A stretch of 34,499 nt of DNA from assembly GCA_022340215.1 (NCBI GenBank), contig JAJDOJ010000166.1, positions 1-34,499 of the forward strand. Reading direction: 5' to 3'. Below the pieces are notes generated by a model that was not told the origin of the DNA, searched no databases, and worked only from the letters and a program-made list of their open reading frames with translations. Positions 26,266 through 34,499 of the stretch are shown in pieces (position 1 is the first letter of the stretch; each line of letters begins with the position of its first letter). The DNA comes from Gammaproteobacteria bacterium. Lineage in GTDB: Bacteria; Pseudomonadota; Gammaproteobacteria; JAJDOJ01. Position numbers and translations under genes: made by a program.

Positions 26266-27828
26266 ATGGCGGTGATCGAAGCCCTGGGGAGTCTGGCCGT
26301 ACCGGTGTCCCGTTTGCGGGGGTCCTGGTACGGAGATGTCCTCGTGGCCCTTTCCGGTGGCCTGATGGTGCTGGGATATGCTCCGTTCGGCTGGTGGCCA
26401 CTGGTGATCGTGTCACCCGCCGTCCTGATGGCCCTTTGGGTAGGTGTCAGACCGGGCACGGCCTTTCGCCGTGGATTCGTCTTCGGACTGGCCTGGTTCG
26501 CGCTGGGAATTCACTGGGTGTATAACAGCATCCATGAGTTCGGTGGGGCACCCTTGCCGCTCGCCGCGGGCATCACGCTGCTGTTCATCCTGTATCTGGC
26601 GCTGTTTCCGGCGCTTGCGGGGTGGGTGTCCAATCGCTGGTTTGCGCTGTCGCGCACCGTCTCGACGGCGCTGGTTTATCCCGTGGTCTGGGCGTTGTTC
26701 GAATGGATCCGTACCTGGATGCTGACGGGATTCCCCTGGTTGCTTCCAGGTGAGGCGCATGTGGCTACGCCGCTTGCCGGATTGGTTCCGGTCTTCGGTG
26801 TCCTGGGAGCGACCTGGGCGAGTCTGGCTACCTCCGGCGTCCTCGCTGCGGTGGCCGTATCGGCGACGAGGGGACGTTGGGTGGCGGTTGCGGCGATCGT
26901 CGTCGTCTGGTTGGCAAGCGCCGCGCTGGGTACGGTGAACTGGAGCCGGCCGGGCGGTGAGCCATTCGTCGCAAGTCTGGTCCAGGGAAATGTTGCCCAG
27001 GGCGTGAAGTGGGATCCGGATGCGCTGGAACCGACAAAGGCCCTGTACCAAGAACTGTCCCAAGATCATTGGGACAGCGATCTGATTCTCTGGCCAGAGG
27101 CGGCCGTGCCCGTTTTCTACAGCGATCTCGCCCGGTCGTATTTCCTGCCGCTGGCAGAACGTGCGCGGGAAACCAATACGTCGCTGGTGACTGGTATCTT
27201 CGCTTTCGATGCCGACACGGACCGCGTCTACAACAGCCTCGCCCGAGTCGACACGCCTCCGGACTTCTACCACAAGCGGCACCTCGTCCCGTTCGGTGAA
27301 TATCTTCCGTTGCGAGGGTTGCTCATGTGGATGGACGGCATGCTGTTTCTCCCCATGTCGGATATCTCCCACGGAGAGGGCAAGCCATTGCTGGAGCTGG
27401 GCAGGCTGAGGGCCGGTGTCAGTATCTGCTACGAGGACGCATTCGGCAGCGAGGTGATCGATGCATTGCCAGAGGCGGACTTTCTCATCAACGTGAGTAA
27501 CGACGCCTGGTTCGGCGATTCCCTTGCGCCGCACCAGCATCTTCAGATTGCCCGCCTGCGCGCCCTTGAAACCGGCCGGTTCCTGCTGCGTGCGACCAAT
27601 ACTGGGATTTCCGCGGTCGTGGACCAGATGGGTGATATCGTGGCCCGGTCCCCGCAGTTCGAAACCGACGTACTGACCACGCGTGTGGTCCCCTTTCGCG
27701 GGATGACGCCCTTTGCAATCTGGGGAAACCTGGGCATCGTCACGTTGCTGTCGGCCTCATTGCTTATAATCCTCGCATTTGCCGCCCGCGCCCGCCGGGC
27801 TTCCGGGGCCCGGCAGCGGATCGGCTGA
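26266..27828 (+). CDS. lnt: Apolipoprotein N-acyltransferase
   Basis: Inner-membrane enzyme that adds the third acyl chain to the N-terminal cysteine of lipoproteins, enabling Lol transport. The 520-aa protein has about six N-terminal hydrophobic segments (residues 25-225) and then a nitrilase-like periplasmic domain with the catalytic triad E278 (LWPEAAVP), K337 (YHKRHLVPFGEY) and C388 (SICYEDAF). A final transmembrane segment (WGNLGIVTLLSASLLIILAF) anchors the C-terminus. ATG 26266 follows corC by five bases, suggesting coupled translation. Confidence 0.96.
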   Translation: MAVIEALGSLAVPVSRLRGSWYGDVLVALSGGLMVLGYAPFGWWPLVIVSPAVLMALWVGVRPGTAFRRGFVFGLAWFALGIHWVYNSIHEFGGAPLPLAAGITLLFILYLALFPALAGWVSNRWFALSRTVSTALVYPVVWALFEWIRTWMLTGFPWLLPGEAHVATPLAGLVPVFGVLGATWASLATSGVLAAVAVSATRGRWVAVAAIVVVWLASAALGTVNWSRPGGEPFVASLVQGNVAQGVKWDPDALEPTKALYQELSQDHWDSDLILWPEAAVPVFYSDLARSYFLPLAERARETNTSLVTGIFAFDADTDRVYNSLARVDTPPDFYHKRHLVPFGEYLPLRGLLMWMDGMLFLPMSDISHGEGKPLLELGRLRAGVSICYEDAFGSEVIDALPEADFLINVSNDAWFGDSLAPHQHLQIARLRALETGRFLLRATNTGISAVVDQMGDIVARSPQFETDVLTTRVVPFRGMTPFAIWGNLGIVTLLSASLLIILAFAARARRASGARQRIG

Positions 27829-27941
27829 AGCGACGGGCGTGGCGACGTTCGGCCCCAGCCGCCGAACCGCTTCGATGCCCGGTGCGGTATCGGTCGGGCG
27901 AAGCGAATTTCCAATTCACACCGTTCAGGAGGCCTGTCAGC

Positions 27942-29387
27942 ATGCAGGAAAAGCCAAGTTCTCTCCCGCTGGTGCCCGTTATTCTGTCGGGGGGATCGGG
28001 GACCCGACTCTGGCCCATGTCGAGGCAGCTCTATCCCAAGCAGTTCATTCCCCTGATCGGGGAGCAGTCCCTGTTTCAGAAGACCCTGGAGCGGGTTGCG
28101 GGACTTCCCGGTCGCGAGAGCCCGATCACCGTGTGTAACGAGGGACATCGCTTCATGGCCGCCGAGCAGTTGCGCCAGGCCGGCGAGGACGGCGCGCTGA
28201 TCATGCTGGAGCCTGCGGGGCGCAATACGGCGCCGGCTATCGCGGTGGCCGCGCTGGAGGTCCTGGAGCGTCACGGTGACGGTGTGATGCTGGTGCTCCC
28301 GGCGGATCACATTGTCAACGACCGCGCCGCCTTTCGCGGCGCGGCCATCGATGGCATGAAGGCGGCCATTTCCGGAAAGCTGGTCACCTTCGGGATCGTA
28401 CCCGACCGTCCGGAGACCGGATATGGCTATATCCATGAAGGGGATCGGCTCGATGTCGCCGGGGCGGAGGAGGCGGTCTACGAGGTCGACGCCTTCGTCG
28501 AGAAACCGGACCAGCAGACCGCGCAACGCTACCTGGAGGAAGGCGGTTATCTCTGGAACAGCGGCATGTTCATGTTCCTGGCGAGCCGATATCTCAAGGA
28601 ACTCAATGCCCACGCCACCGGGATCTTCGAGGCGTGCAGCGCGGCATATCAGCGGCGGTTCCGCGACCTTGATTTCGTTCGTCTGGAAAAGGCCGCGTTC
28701 CTCGAATCGCCGAGCGATTCGATCGACTATGCCGTGATGGAGAAAACCGAGGATGCGGTGGTGATCCCGCTGGACGCCGGCTGGAACGACGTTGGTTCCT
28801 GGTATTCGCTCTGGGAGGCCGAGGAACACGACGAGCACGAGAACATCCTGATCGGCGATGTGATCGCCGAGGGCTGTCAGGGTTGCTACATACACGCAGG
28901 TCGTCGTCTGGTGGGCGCCGTCGGGGTGAGTGATCTGGTGATCGTCGAGACCGCGGACGCCGTCCTAGTCGTGCCCAGGGAACGCTCACAGGATGTACGG
29001 GCGATTGTCGATCGGCTCAAGAACGAGGGTCGAGGTGAGGCGCAACTGCACCGGAAGGTGTACCGCCCCTGGGGGTCGTACGAGAGCATCGACATGGAGG
29101 AGCGGTTTCAGGCCAAGCGCATCAGCGTGGACCCCGGTCACAGCCTTTCACTGCAGATGCACCATCATCGTGCGGAACACTGGATCGTCGTGAAGGGCAC
29201 CGCGCGGGTGACCCGTGATAACGAAGTGGTACTCCTGAGCGAAAACGAGTCCACCTATATCCCTGTCGGCTGCAATCATCGACTGGAGAACCCGGGCAAG
29301 ATCCCGCTCGAACTCATCGAGGTGCAATCCGGCAGCTACCTGGGCGAGGACGACATCGTCCGCTTCGAGGACAACTACGGTCGGTAA
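27942..29387 (+). CDS. manC: Mannose-1-phosphate guanylyltransferase / mannose-6-phosphate isomerase
   Basis: Bifunctional type II enzyme making GDP-mannose, a precursor for surface polysaccharides and sugar nucleotides derived from it. The N-terminal nucleotidyltransferase has LSGGSGTRLWP (residues 15-25) and the FVEKP box near 188. The C-terminal cupin isomerase has metal ligands in MHHHRAEHW (H407-H409) and a later histidine in GCNHRLENPG. ATG 27942 has AGGAGG nine bases upstream; the longer frame from 27882 is dismissed. Length 481 aa matches AlgA/ManC. No other polysaccharide genes lie beside it here, so its product may feed a pathway encoded elsewhere. Confidence 0.94.
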   Translation: MQEKPSSLPLVPVILSGGSGTRLWPMSRQLYPKQFIPLIGEQSLFQKTLERVAGLPGRESPITVCNEGHRFMAAEQLRQAGEDGALIMLEPAGRNTAPAIAVAALEVLERHGDGVMLVLPADHIVNDRAAFRGAAIDGMKAAISGKLVTFGIVPDRPETGYGYIHEGDRLDVAGAEEAVYEVDAFVEKPDQQTAQRYLEEGGYLWNSGMFMFLASRYLKELNAHATGIFEACSAAYQRRFRDLDFVRLEKAAFLESPSDSIDYAVMEKTEDAVVIPLDAGWNDVGSWYSLWEAEEHDEHENILIGDVIAEGCQGCYIHAGRRLVGAVGVSDLVIVETADAVLVVPRERSQDVRAIVDRLKNEGRGEAQLHRKVYRPWGSYESIDMEERFQAKRISVDPGHSLSLQMHHHRAEHWIVVKGTARVTRDNEVVLLSENESTYIPVGCNHRLENPGKIPLELIEVQSGSYLGEDDIVRFEDNYGR

Positions 29388-29398
29388 CATGCGACGGA

Positions 29399-29424
29399 TC
29401 CCGCCAAGGCGGGACCCGACCTTT
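29399..29424 (+). terminator. Terminator-like hairpin after manC
   Basis: tcccgcc (29399-29405) pairs with ggcggga (29408-29414) with a 2-base loop, followed by cccgaccttttc. The short T run is imperfect. Confidence 0.4.
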
Positions 29425-29440
29425 TCGGCCGGCGCGGCTT

Positions 29441-29600
29441 AGGCGATTTCTGTCAAATGACATACCATCCTGCTTGTCTTTGTCGTCCGTCCTCTGTGTT
29501 GCGACAACAGTGACATAGTTCGACTATGCGCCTGTTGTCGCGTCTTGATGACGAACGAAAATCCGGCGCGCTCTGGTATGTCATTTTCCGGCAATCGCCT
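29441..29600 (-). mobile_element. MITE-like nested palindromic element, copy B
   Basis: Reverse-oriented copy of the element at 3785-3943, about 90% identical over 160 bp. The central stem is intact here: gcgacaacag (29501-29510) against ctgttgtcgc (29532-29541), capped by catagt-tcg-actatg. The terminal inverted repeats are aggcgatttctgtcaaatgacatacc and aggcgattgccggaaaatgacatacc. TTA flanks both ends and is a candidate target duplication. Like copy A it lies between two convergent genes (manC and the phosphodiesterase). Its two hairpins may double as a bidirectional terminator. Confidence 0.8.
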
Positions 29601-29607
29601 TATCCCG

Positions 29608-30339
29608 TTATCCACCTGACGACAGAAAGGCCAGAATGTTGCCCGTTTCGATCATGTCCACGCCACGGTCCAGCAAGTCATTCGCGGCGGAGACTTCCGC
29701 CACGTCGTAGAGCACCCATTTCCAGGGGCCTTCCCAGAGCCGTTCCTTTTCGAGGTCCACCGCATCGACGTCGCAGAACAGATAGTCCGGTCCGAGTGAG
29801 TCGGCCGTCCTTCGCGAGGCTACGGAGAACTCCCGCAACACCCAGCCCGTCGCGACACGCAGTCGCGGCGCGGCAGCGTGAATCGCGTCGTCGCGGAAGG
29901 ATATGAGGGTCCATGCAAAGCTGGCTCCGGAAAGCTCGTCGCCGAGGCGCCGCAGGCAGGCGTCGATACCCAGCCGCTCGATGCCGTGACGCTTGAGTTC
30001 CACGAACGCGTGTACCCCGGGATGTCCGTTGAGCAGGTCCACGACGTCCCGCAGCAGCGGGACAGATATCGGGGCTACCGGCACTGCATCGGCTCCCGCG
30101 TCTAGAGTGATCGTCGACAGAGCTGAGGCGGCGAGTCCGGCGATTTTCCGCGGGTCACCCGCCACACGCAGCAGGTCGGGGTCGTGCAGGACGACGGGAA
30201 TGCCATCCGAAGAGAACTGGACGTCGAATTCAACGTGTCGAGCGCCGGCCTCGATAGCGGCACGCAGGGCCGGCAGGGAGTTTTCCGGGTAGTGGCGCAT
30301 CTCGCCCCGGTGCGCGACCAGGCAGCGTGGATCAATCAT
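29608..30339 (-). CDS. Glycerophosphodiester phosphodiesterase
   Basis: Hydrolyses glycerophosphodiesters to glycerol 3-phosphate and an alcohol. The 243-aa cytoplasmic protein (no signal peptide) has the family active-site residues: H10-R11 (VAHRGE), E19-N20 (YPENSL), E37 and D39 (EFDVQFSSDG), H52 (VVLHDPDL), and ELKR. ATG 30339 has a strong ggaggtccgg site; the frame runs further upstream (to 30540), but that part belongs to the neighbouring gene in another frame. It starts eight bases before the stop of the upstream FGGY gene, so the two are translationally coupled. Confidence 0.9.
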   Translation of the reverse strand: MIDPRCLVAHRGEMRHYPENSLPALRAAIEAGARHVEFDVQFSSDGIPVVLHDPDLLRVAGDPRKIAGLAASALSTITLDAGADAVPVAPISVPLLRDVVDLLNGHPGVHAFVELKRHGIERLGIDACLRRLGDELSGASFAWTLISFRDDAIHAAAPRLRVATGWVLREFSVASRRTADSLGPDYLFCDVDAVDLEKERLWEGPWKWVLYDVAEVSAANDLLDRGVDMIETGNILAFLSSGG

Positions 30340-30868
30340 CCGGACCTCCGACCAGGGCGACAAACCGCCGATACCGCTTCTTCGAAGGGTGCGCGCAACG
30401 CGGGCGAAACACCCGGTCAACCGGGTTCTCGATCCGGGCGTTTCCCGCCAGGCGCGCCATGCCCAATGCGGTGATCTCCGTTTCGGTGATGCGTCGCACT
30501 TCGAGACCCGCGGTGTCGGCCAGCCTTTGGCAAAAGGCATCGTCCCGCGACAGACCGCCTCCGGCGGTCACATGAGTCAGCGTGTATCCAGCCGCGCGCA
30601 TCGACTCCAGGTTTGTACAGACTAGGAACGCGATACTTTCCATCACCGCGGCGACGCGCACCGAGGCTATCTGGATCGCGGCCGAGGAGACCCGTTGTAC
30701 GGATGCAAGGATCTCTTCGGGGTTCTGCTCCACCCTTCGCGCCCCCGGTCGATTCCTGGAGATCGCCAGGTCCCTGTGGTAAAGCACCGATCCGTCGTCA
30801 GCGATCGATGCCGCCCGCGAGGCATGCGTCCCCTGATCCAGTACGAGCGTGACGGGACCGTGCTTCAT
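30332..30868 (-). CDS. FGGY carbohydrate kinase with a large internal deletion
   Basis: The 178-aa frame reads as both ends of an FGGY kinase (usually about 480-500 aa) joined in frame. The N-terminus LVLDQGTHASRAASIADDG and RRVEQNPEEILASVQRV matches the first 55-60 residues of the family. From residue about 73 (VRVAAVMESIAFLV) it continues with the C-terminal ATP-site segment, including THVTAGGGLSRDD and TEITALGMARLAG. Some 300 residues with the substrate and most catalytic residues are missing. As is, kinase activity is very unlikely, yet the frame is open and overlaps the phosphodiesterase. The lost enzyme might have phosphorylated glycerol released nearby. Confidence 0.75.
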   Translation of the reverse strand: MKHGPVTLVLDQGTHASRAASIADDGSVLYHRDLAISRNRPGARRVEQNPEEILASVQRVSSAAIQIASVRVAAVMESIAFLVCTNLESMRAAGYTLTHVTAGGGLSRDDAFCQRLADTAGLEVRRITETEITALGMARLAGNARIENPVDRVFRPRCAHPSKKRYRRFVALVGGPDD

Positions 30869-30960
30869 ACCGCGGTCCGGGATCGTCCGGTTCCTGACAT
30901 GGCCGTTTTCAGCCCCGGGGATTGGTAAGATTTCCGGCAACGACGTATCGTTTATCCCGG

Positions 30961-32790
30961 ATGAGCAAAACCAGATTACAGCAAAACGGGTTTCCGAAGT
31001 CAGGTGCATCGCCTGGCCGCGGCTACGACTGGCGCTATATCGCCCGTATCGCCCTCGAGCACCGGCGCGAGCTGGTGATGGCCAATGTCATCGCCATGAT
31101 CGCGGTGCTGGCCTCCACACCCGTCCCCCTGCTCATGCCCCTGATGGTCGACGAGGTCCTGCTCGGCGAACCCGGGGTGCTGGTCGGCTGGATGAACACC
31201 CTGTTCCCGCCGAGCTGGCATGGTCCGGTGCTCTACATCACCGTGATCCTGGCGGTGACGGTGATGCTGCGCCTGATCTCACTGGTGTTCAACGTGATGC
31301 AGACCCGGCAGTTCGTCCGTATCTCCAAGGACGTGACCTACCGTATCCGGCAGGAACTATTACTCAGGCTCCGACGGGTTGCCATGTCGGAGTACGAGAG
31401 CCTTGGGGGCGGTACGGTCGCCTCGCATTTCGTCACCGACCTGGAAACAATCGACCAGTTTGTCGGCAGCACGATCTCCCGGTTTCTCGTCGCGGTGCTC
31501 ACGATTCTGGGCACGGCGATCGTGTTGCTGCTCATGCACTGGCAACTCGCTCTGTTCATCCTGCTGATGAATCCAGTGGTTGTCTATTTCACGATGGTTC
31601 TCGGCAAGCACGTCAAGACCCTGAAGAAGCAGGAGAACACGGCCTTCGAGGTGTTTCAGCAGGTGCTGACCGAGACGCTGGACGGCATACACCAGATCCG
31701 CGCCGCCAACCGCGAGGAACACTATCTCAGTCGTGTTGCCCGCCAGGCCCGTCAGGTCAAGGAGCAGGGCACGGCCTTTGCCTGGCGAAGCGACGCTGCG
31801 AACCGTGCTTCGTTCCTCGTCTTTCTTGTCGGGTTCGATGTTTTTCGTGCCGTGAGTATGTTGATGGTCGTGTTCTCCGGGCTTACCGTGGGTGAGATGA
31901 TGGCGGTATTCGGTTATCTGTGGTTTATGATGGGGCCCGTCCAGGAGGTGCTGAACATCCAGTATTCGTATTTCGGTGCGCAGGCTGCGTTGGAACGTAT
32001 CAACAGGCTGCTGAGGCTGGAAGAGGAGCCGCAGTATCCCCACCGGGTCAATCCGTTCAGGGGAAGGACCACGGTCGGGATTCGTCTCGAGGGCATCGAG
32101 TTTTCCTACAGGGAAGACAAGGTATTGAGCGGCGTCACCTTGGAGATTGCGCCCGGCGAAAAGGTTGCGCTGGTCGGCGCCAGCGGTGGTGGCAAGTCCA
32201 CATTGGTACAAGTGATCCTTGGCCTGTATCCTCCTGACAGTGGCATGTTGTATTTCGACGGGGTACCGGTCATCGACATCGGGATGGACGTGGTTCGCGA
32301 GAATGTCTCGACCGTCCTGCAGCACCCGGCGATGTTCAATGACACGGTGAGGGCGAACCTGACCATGGGCCGCGACTTGGAAGACGTCGCGCTCTGGCGC
32401 GCGCTCGAGGTGGCGCAGCTTCGCGACACCGTCGACGCGATGCCTCGCGGGCTGGATAGCCTCATCGGGCGCAGCGGGGTTCGCCTCTCCGGCGGGCAGC
32501 GTCAGCGGCTGGCGGTTGCCCGTATGGTGCTTGGCGATCCCAAGGTGGTGATCCTGGACGAGGCGACATCGGCCCTGGATACACAGACCGAAGCGCGATT
32601 GCACGATGAATTGCAACGATTTCTGAGGGGGCGCACGACCATTATCATTGCCCATCGACTGAGCGCGGTGAAACAGGCGGACCAGGTGTACGTGTTCGAG
32701 GATGGTCGTGTCGTGGAGTCGGGTGGGCACGATGCCCTGATCGCGGCCCGTGGTCTGTACGCGAAGCTGTACGGCAAGTCCCAGTACTGA
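30961..32790 (+). CDS. ABC transporter with fused membrane and ATPase domains
   Basis: A 609-aa half transporter of the MsbA/LmrA exporter type. The N-terminal membrane domain has about six segments between residues 40 and 340 ([22 protein letters not shown] the first clear one). The ATPase has Walker [10 protein letters not shown] (about 406-414), the signature [14 protein letters not shown] (about 510) and Walker [13 protein letters not shown] (about 529-540), with a switch histidine in [10 protein letters not shown] 30961 has only a weak ribosome site; the frame extends to 30922. Substrate is not readable from sequence; lipid or drug export are family options. Transcribed divergently from the FGGY gene. 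Confidence 0.9.
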   Translation: MSKTRLQQNGFPKSGASPGRGYDWRYIARIALEHRRELVMANVIAMIAVLASTPVPLLMPLMVDEVLLGEPGVLVGWMNTLFPPSWHGPVLYITVILAVTVMLRLISLVFNVMQTRQFVRISKDVTYRIRQELLLRLRRVAMSEYESLGGGTVASHFVTDLETIDQFVGSTISRFLVAVLTILGTAIVLLLMHWQLALFILLMNPVVVYFTMVLGKHVKTLKKQENTAFEVFQQVLTETLDGIHQIRAANREEHYLSRVARQARQVKEQGTAFAWRSDAANRASFLVFLVGFDVFRAVSMLMVVFSGLTVGEMMAVFGYLWFMMGPVQEVLNIQYSYFGAQAALERINRLLRLEEEPQYPHRVNPFRGRTTVGIRLEGIEFSYREDKVLSGVTLEIAPGEKVALVGASGGGKSTLVQVILGLYPPDSGMLYFDGVPVIDIGMDVVRENVSTVLQHPAMFNDTVRANLTMGRDLEDVALWRALEVAQLRDTVDAMPRGLDSLIGRSGVRLSGGQRQRLAVARMVLGDPKVVILDEATSALDTQTEARLHDELQRFLRGRTTIIIAHRLSAVKQADQVYVFEDGRVVESGGHDALIAARGLYAKLYGKSQY

Positions 32791-32846
32791 TCCCGGAATT
32801 GCGCCTCTCGATCCACTATCGACAGCAAGGAACTGAGGAGATCGCA

Positions 32847-33581
32847 TTGAACAAGCATCTTGTTTCGTTCCTCGGCTCGCTGGCCTCGAGCATGCGCGAC
32901 CTATTGCCGATCATCTCGGTGATCGCCTTCTTTCAGATCGTCGTACTGCAGCAACCGGTTCCGGAACTGGGATCGATGCTAATAGGATTGTTGCTGGTCG
33001 TGCTGGGACTGACCTTTTTCATCCATGGCCTGGAACTGGGGTTGTTTCCCTTTGGCGAAGCACTCGCGTTCGCATTCGCCCGTAAGGGCAGCGTTGCATG
33101 GCTCGTTGTATTCGCTTTCGGGGTGGGTTTTGGCACTACGATAGCTGAGCCGGCACTGACTGCGGTCGCCGAGGAAGCGTCCGAGATGGCCGCGGTATCC
33201 GGGGTGATCGGCGCGAACGAAGCGGCCATGCAAGACTACGCGTGGGGGTTGAGGCTCACCGTTGCTCTTGCCGTCGGGGTGGCGATCGTCATCGGTGTTA
33301 TTAGGATCATCAAGGGATGGTCCATCGTCTATCTGATCGTATCCGGCTACATTGGAGTCGTTGTGATGACGGCGTTTGCCCCCGAAGAAATCATCGGTGT
33401 AGCCTATGATTCAGGGGGGGTGACCACCTCCACTGTGACAGTCCCCCTCGTTACGGCGCTTGGTGTGGGCCTGGCCTCTAGTATCGAAGGTCGCAGCCCG
33501 ATGACCGACGGATTCGGGTTGATCGCCTTCGCCTCGCTAACGCCAATGATCTTCGTGATGGCATACGGGCTATGGATCTGA
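32847..33581 (+). CDS. DUF1538 membrane protein, first of a pair
   Basis: A 244-aa very hydrophobic protein with about six to seven membrane segments (among them [33 protein letters not shown] and [18 protein letters not shown]). It carries the DUF1538 hallmarks [27 protein letters not shown] and [23 protein letters not shown] 32847 is chosen since gaggaga lies just upstream; ATG-like codons at 32799 would add sequence with no match. Function is not established for the family. Overlaps the second DUF1538 gene by ten bases. Confidence 0.85.
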   Translation: MNKHLVSFLGSLASSMRDLLPIISVIAFFQIVVLQQPVPELGSMLIGLLLVVLGLTFFIHGLELGLFPFGEALAFAFARKGSVAWLVVFAFGVGFGTTIAEPALTAVAEEASEMAAVSGVIGANEAAMQDYAWGLRLTVALAVGVAIVIGVIRIIKGWSIVYLIVSGYIGVVVMTAFAPEEIIGVAYDSGGVTTSTVTVPLVTALGVGLASSIEGRSPMTDGFGLIAFASLTPMIFVMAYGLWI

Positions 33582-34357
33582 GCACGCTGCTCGGTAAACT
33601 ATTGACGACCACGTTGGGTACCGTGATGGACGTCGTTCCCATCGTGGCGGTAATTTTTGGATTCCAGTGGCTCTTTCTGCGGGAACCGATCACGAATCTG
33701 CGGTCGGTCCTGTGGGGGTTCGTATTTGTCATCATCGGACTGGCGCTGTTTCTCGTCGGGCTGGAGCTTGCCCTGTTTCCCCTGGGAGAAGTCATGGCGC
33801 AGCAATTGACCGCGCCTGAATTCATCAAGAAAGGGGCCGGACATCACCTGGAAGGTCCGATGCGCTGGTACGATTTCGGTTGGGTGTACCTGTTTGCCGC
33901 GGCCATCGGATTCGCCACGACAATCGCCGAACCGGCGCTTATCGCGGTGGCGATCAAGGCCAATGACGTCTCCGCCGGTACCATCAGCGTCTGGGGTCTG
34001 CGCGTGGCCGTGGCGATCGGGGTGGCCGTGGGGATCTCATTAGGGGCGTTTCGTATCGTCACCGGGACACCGTTGCACTACTACATCATTGCGGGATATA
34101 TCGTGGTTGTCGCGCAGACGCTGTTTGCACCACGTTCGATCGTCGCGTTGGCTTACGATTCGGGTGGTGTGACCACGTCGACGGTGACGGTTCCCCTGGT
34201 TACCGCACTGGGACTCGGTCTCGCCGGAGGCGTCCCCGGCCGTAGCCCGCTCATCGACGGCTTCGGACTGATCGCATTCGCAAGCCTGTTTCCGATCATG
34301 AGCGTCATGGGATACGCGATGATTGGAAGGTATCTCGAACGGAAACTGGGAAGGTAG
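33572..34357 (+). CDS. DUF1538 membrane protein, second of a pair
   Basis: A 261-aa paralogue of the preceding protein, sharing [55 protein letters not shown] and [20 protein letters not shown] in the same order. The two are probably two halves of one heterodimeric transporter-like unit, as some relatives carry both domains on one chain. Between the conserved blocks this copy has an extra stretch (about residues 75-90). It starts at ATG 33572 inside the first gene. A palindromic element starts one base after the stop, so downstream partners, if any, lie outside the window. Confidence 0.85.
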   Translation: MDLSTLLGKLLTTTLGTVMDVVPIVAVIFGFQWLFLREPITNLRSVLWGFVFVIIGLALFLVGLELALFPLGEVMAQQLTAPEFIKKGAGHHLEGPMRWYDFGWVYLFAAAIGFATTIAEPALIAVAIKANDVSAGTISVWGLRVAVAIGVAVGISLGAFRIVTGTPLHYYIIAGYIVVVAQTLFAPRSIVALAYDSGGVTTSTVTVPLVTALGLGLAGGVPGRSPLIDGFGLIAFASLFPIMSVMGYAMIGRYLERKLGR

Positions 34358-34358
34358 A

Positions 34359-34499
34359 CTAGGCTCTGTTGACATTCATCGTGGACGGCGGCTTTACGGA
34401 TCTTTTCCGCCCTGACGGCGTTGGATTCGACTTGCAATGGGGCGGCATTGCGCATCGAATCCGCCTTGTCAGGACGAAAAATCCCTCGAAAATCCACTC
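34359..34499 (+). mobile_element. Start of a third MITE-like element, cut by window end
   Basis: Begins CTAG (34359-34362) followed by gctctgttgacattcatc, a typical insertion-element terminus, right after the DUF1538 stop. Inside, a nested palindrome is visible: ttggattcga and gcaatg pair with cattgc and tcgaatcc; farther out gccctgacggcg pairs with cgccttgtcagg. The right end and its inverted repeat lie beyond the window. No protein coding. The CTAG start matches the lepA-lepB element. Confidence 0.6.

Noticed and set aside
27543-28895. 450-codon minus-strand frame across lnt/manC
   Set aside because: Spans two real genes and their gap in antisense with no domain signal.
31360-32847. 495-codon minus-strand frame across the ABC transporter
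   Set aside because: Antisense of Walker and signature motifs; no protein family.
1-34499. CRISPR array, tRNA or rRNA genes, prophage
   Set aside because: No regularly spaced repeats, no cloverleaf-like or rRNA-like sequence and no phage genes recognised by eye; a tRNAscan or covariance search would be decisive.

Overview
The window reads as a stretch of chromosome from a GC-rich gammaproteobacterium. The evidence is gene order: ffs-dnaX-ybaB-recR; an rpoE(algU)-rseA-rseB-rseC-mucD envelope-stress locus running into lepA-lepB-rnc-era-recO-pdxJ-acpS; and miaB-phoH-like-ybeY-corC-lnt. Placing mucD directly after rseC resembles pseudomonads and sulfur-oxidising Chromatiales-like lineages more than enterics, but nothing here fixes the genus. 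No tRNA, rRNA, CRISPR array, phage or intact insertion sequence was seen.

Layout: 1-478 holds a broken gene cut by the window edge. 805-916 is the SRP RNA, followed by dnaX, ybaB and recR (+). A small palindromic mobile element separates recR from the opposing rsgA-cytochrome c pair (-). A divergent region with a perfect 14-bp tandem repeat leads to orn (+), whose stop codon abuts that of nadB (-). From about 7.9 to 19.3 kb there is one long + strand run: sigma-E and its anti-sigma module, the periplasmic protease MucD, LepA, signal peptidase, a small membrane protein, RNase III, Era, RecO, PdxJ and AcpS. It is interrupted between lepA and lepB by a second type of palindromic element. 19.3-21.4 kb is on the - strand: a DUF2845 secreted protein, a frameshifted DUF2892 membrane protein and citrate synthase. 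The mostly noncoding 21.45-22.40 kb contains a 48-codon ORF for a strongly acidic peptide with no basic residues, plus short repeats and palindromes. 22.4-27.8 kb is the miaB-to-lnt RNA-maturation/envelope cluster. 27.9-34.4 kb is more lineage-specific: a bifunctional GDP-mannose enzyme, a second copy of the first palindromic element, a glycerophosphodiester phosphodiesterase overlapping an internally deleted FGGY kinase, an ABC exporter and two overlapping DUF1538 membrane proteins. The start of a third palindromic element is cut by the window end.

Most genes are housekeeping, and their functions rest on clear family motifs. The less ordinary content is: (i) four small nested-palindrome elements sitting precisely at gene 3' ends, which seem to share a central design; (ii) the acidic 48-aa peptide; (iii) the collapsed FGGY kinase still translationally overlapping a phosphodiesterase; (iv) the DUF1538 pair of unknown function. 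I did not find an obvious new multi-gene defence or biosynthetic system.
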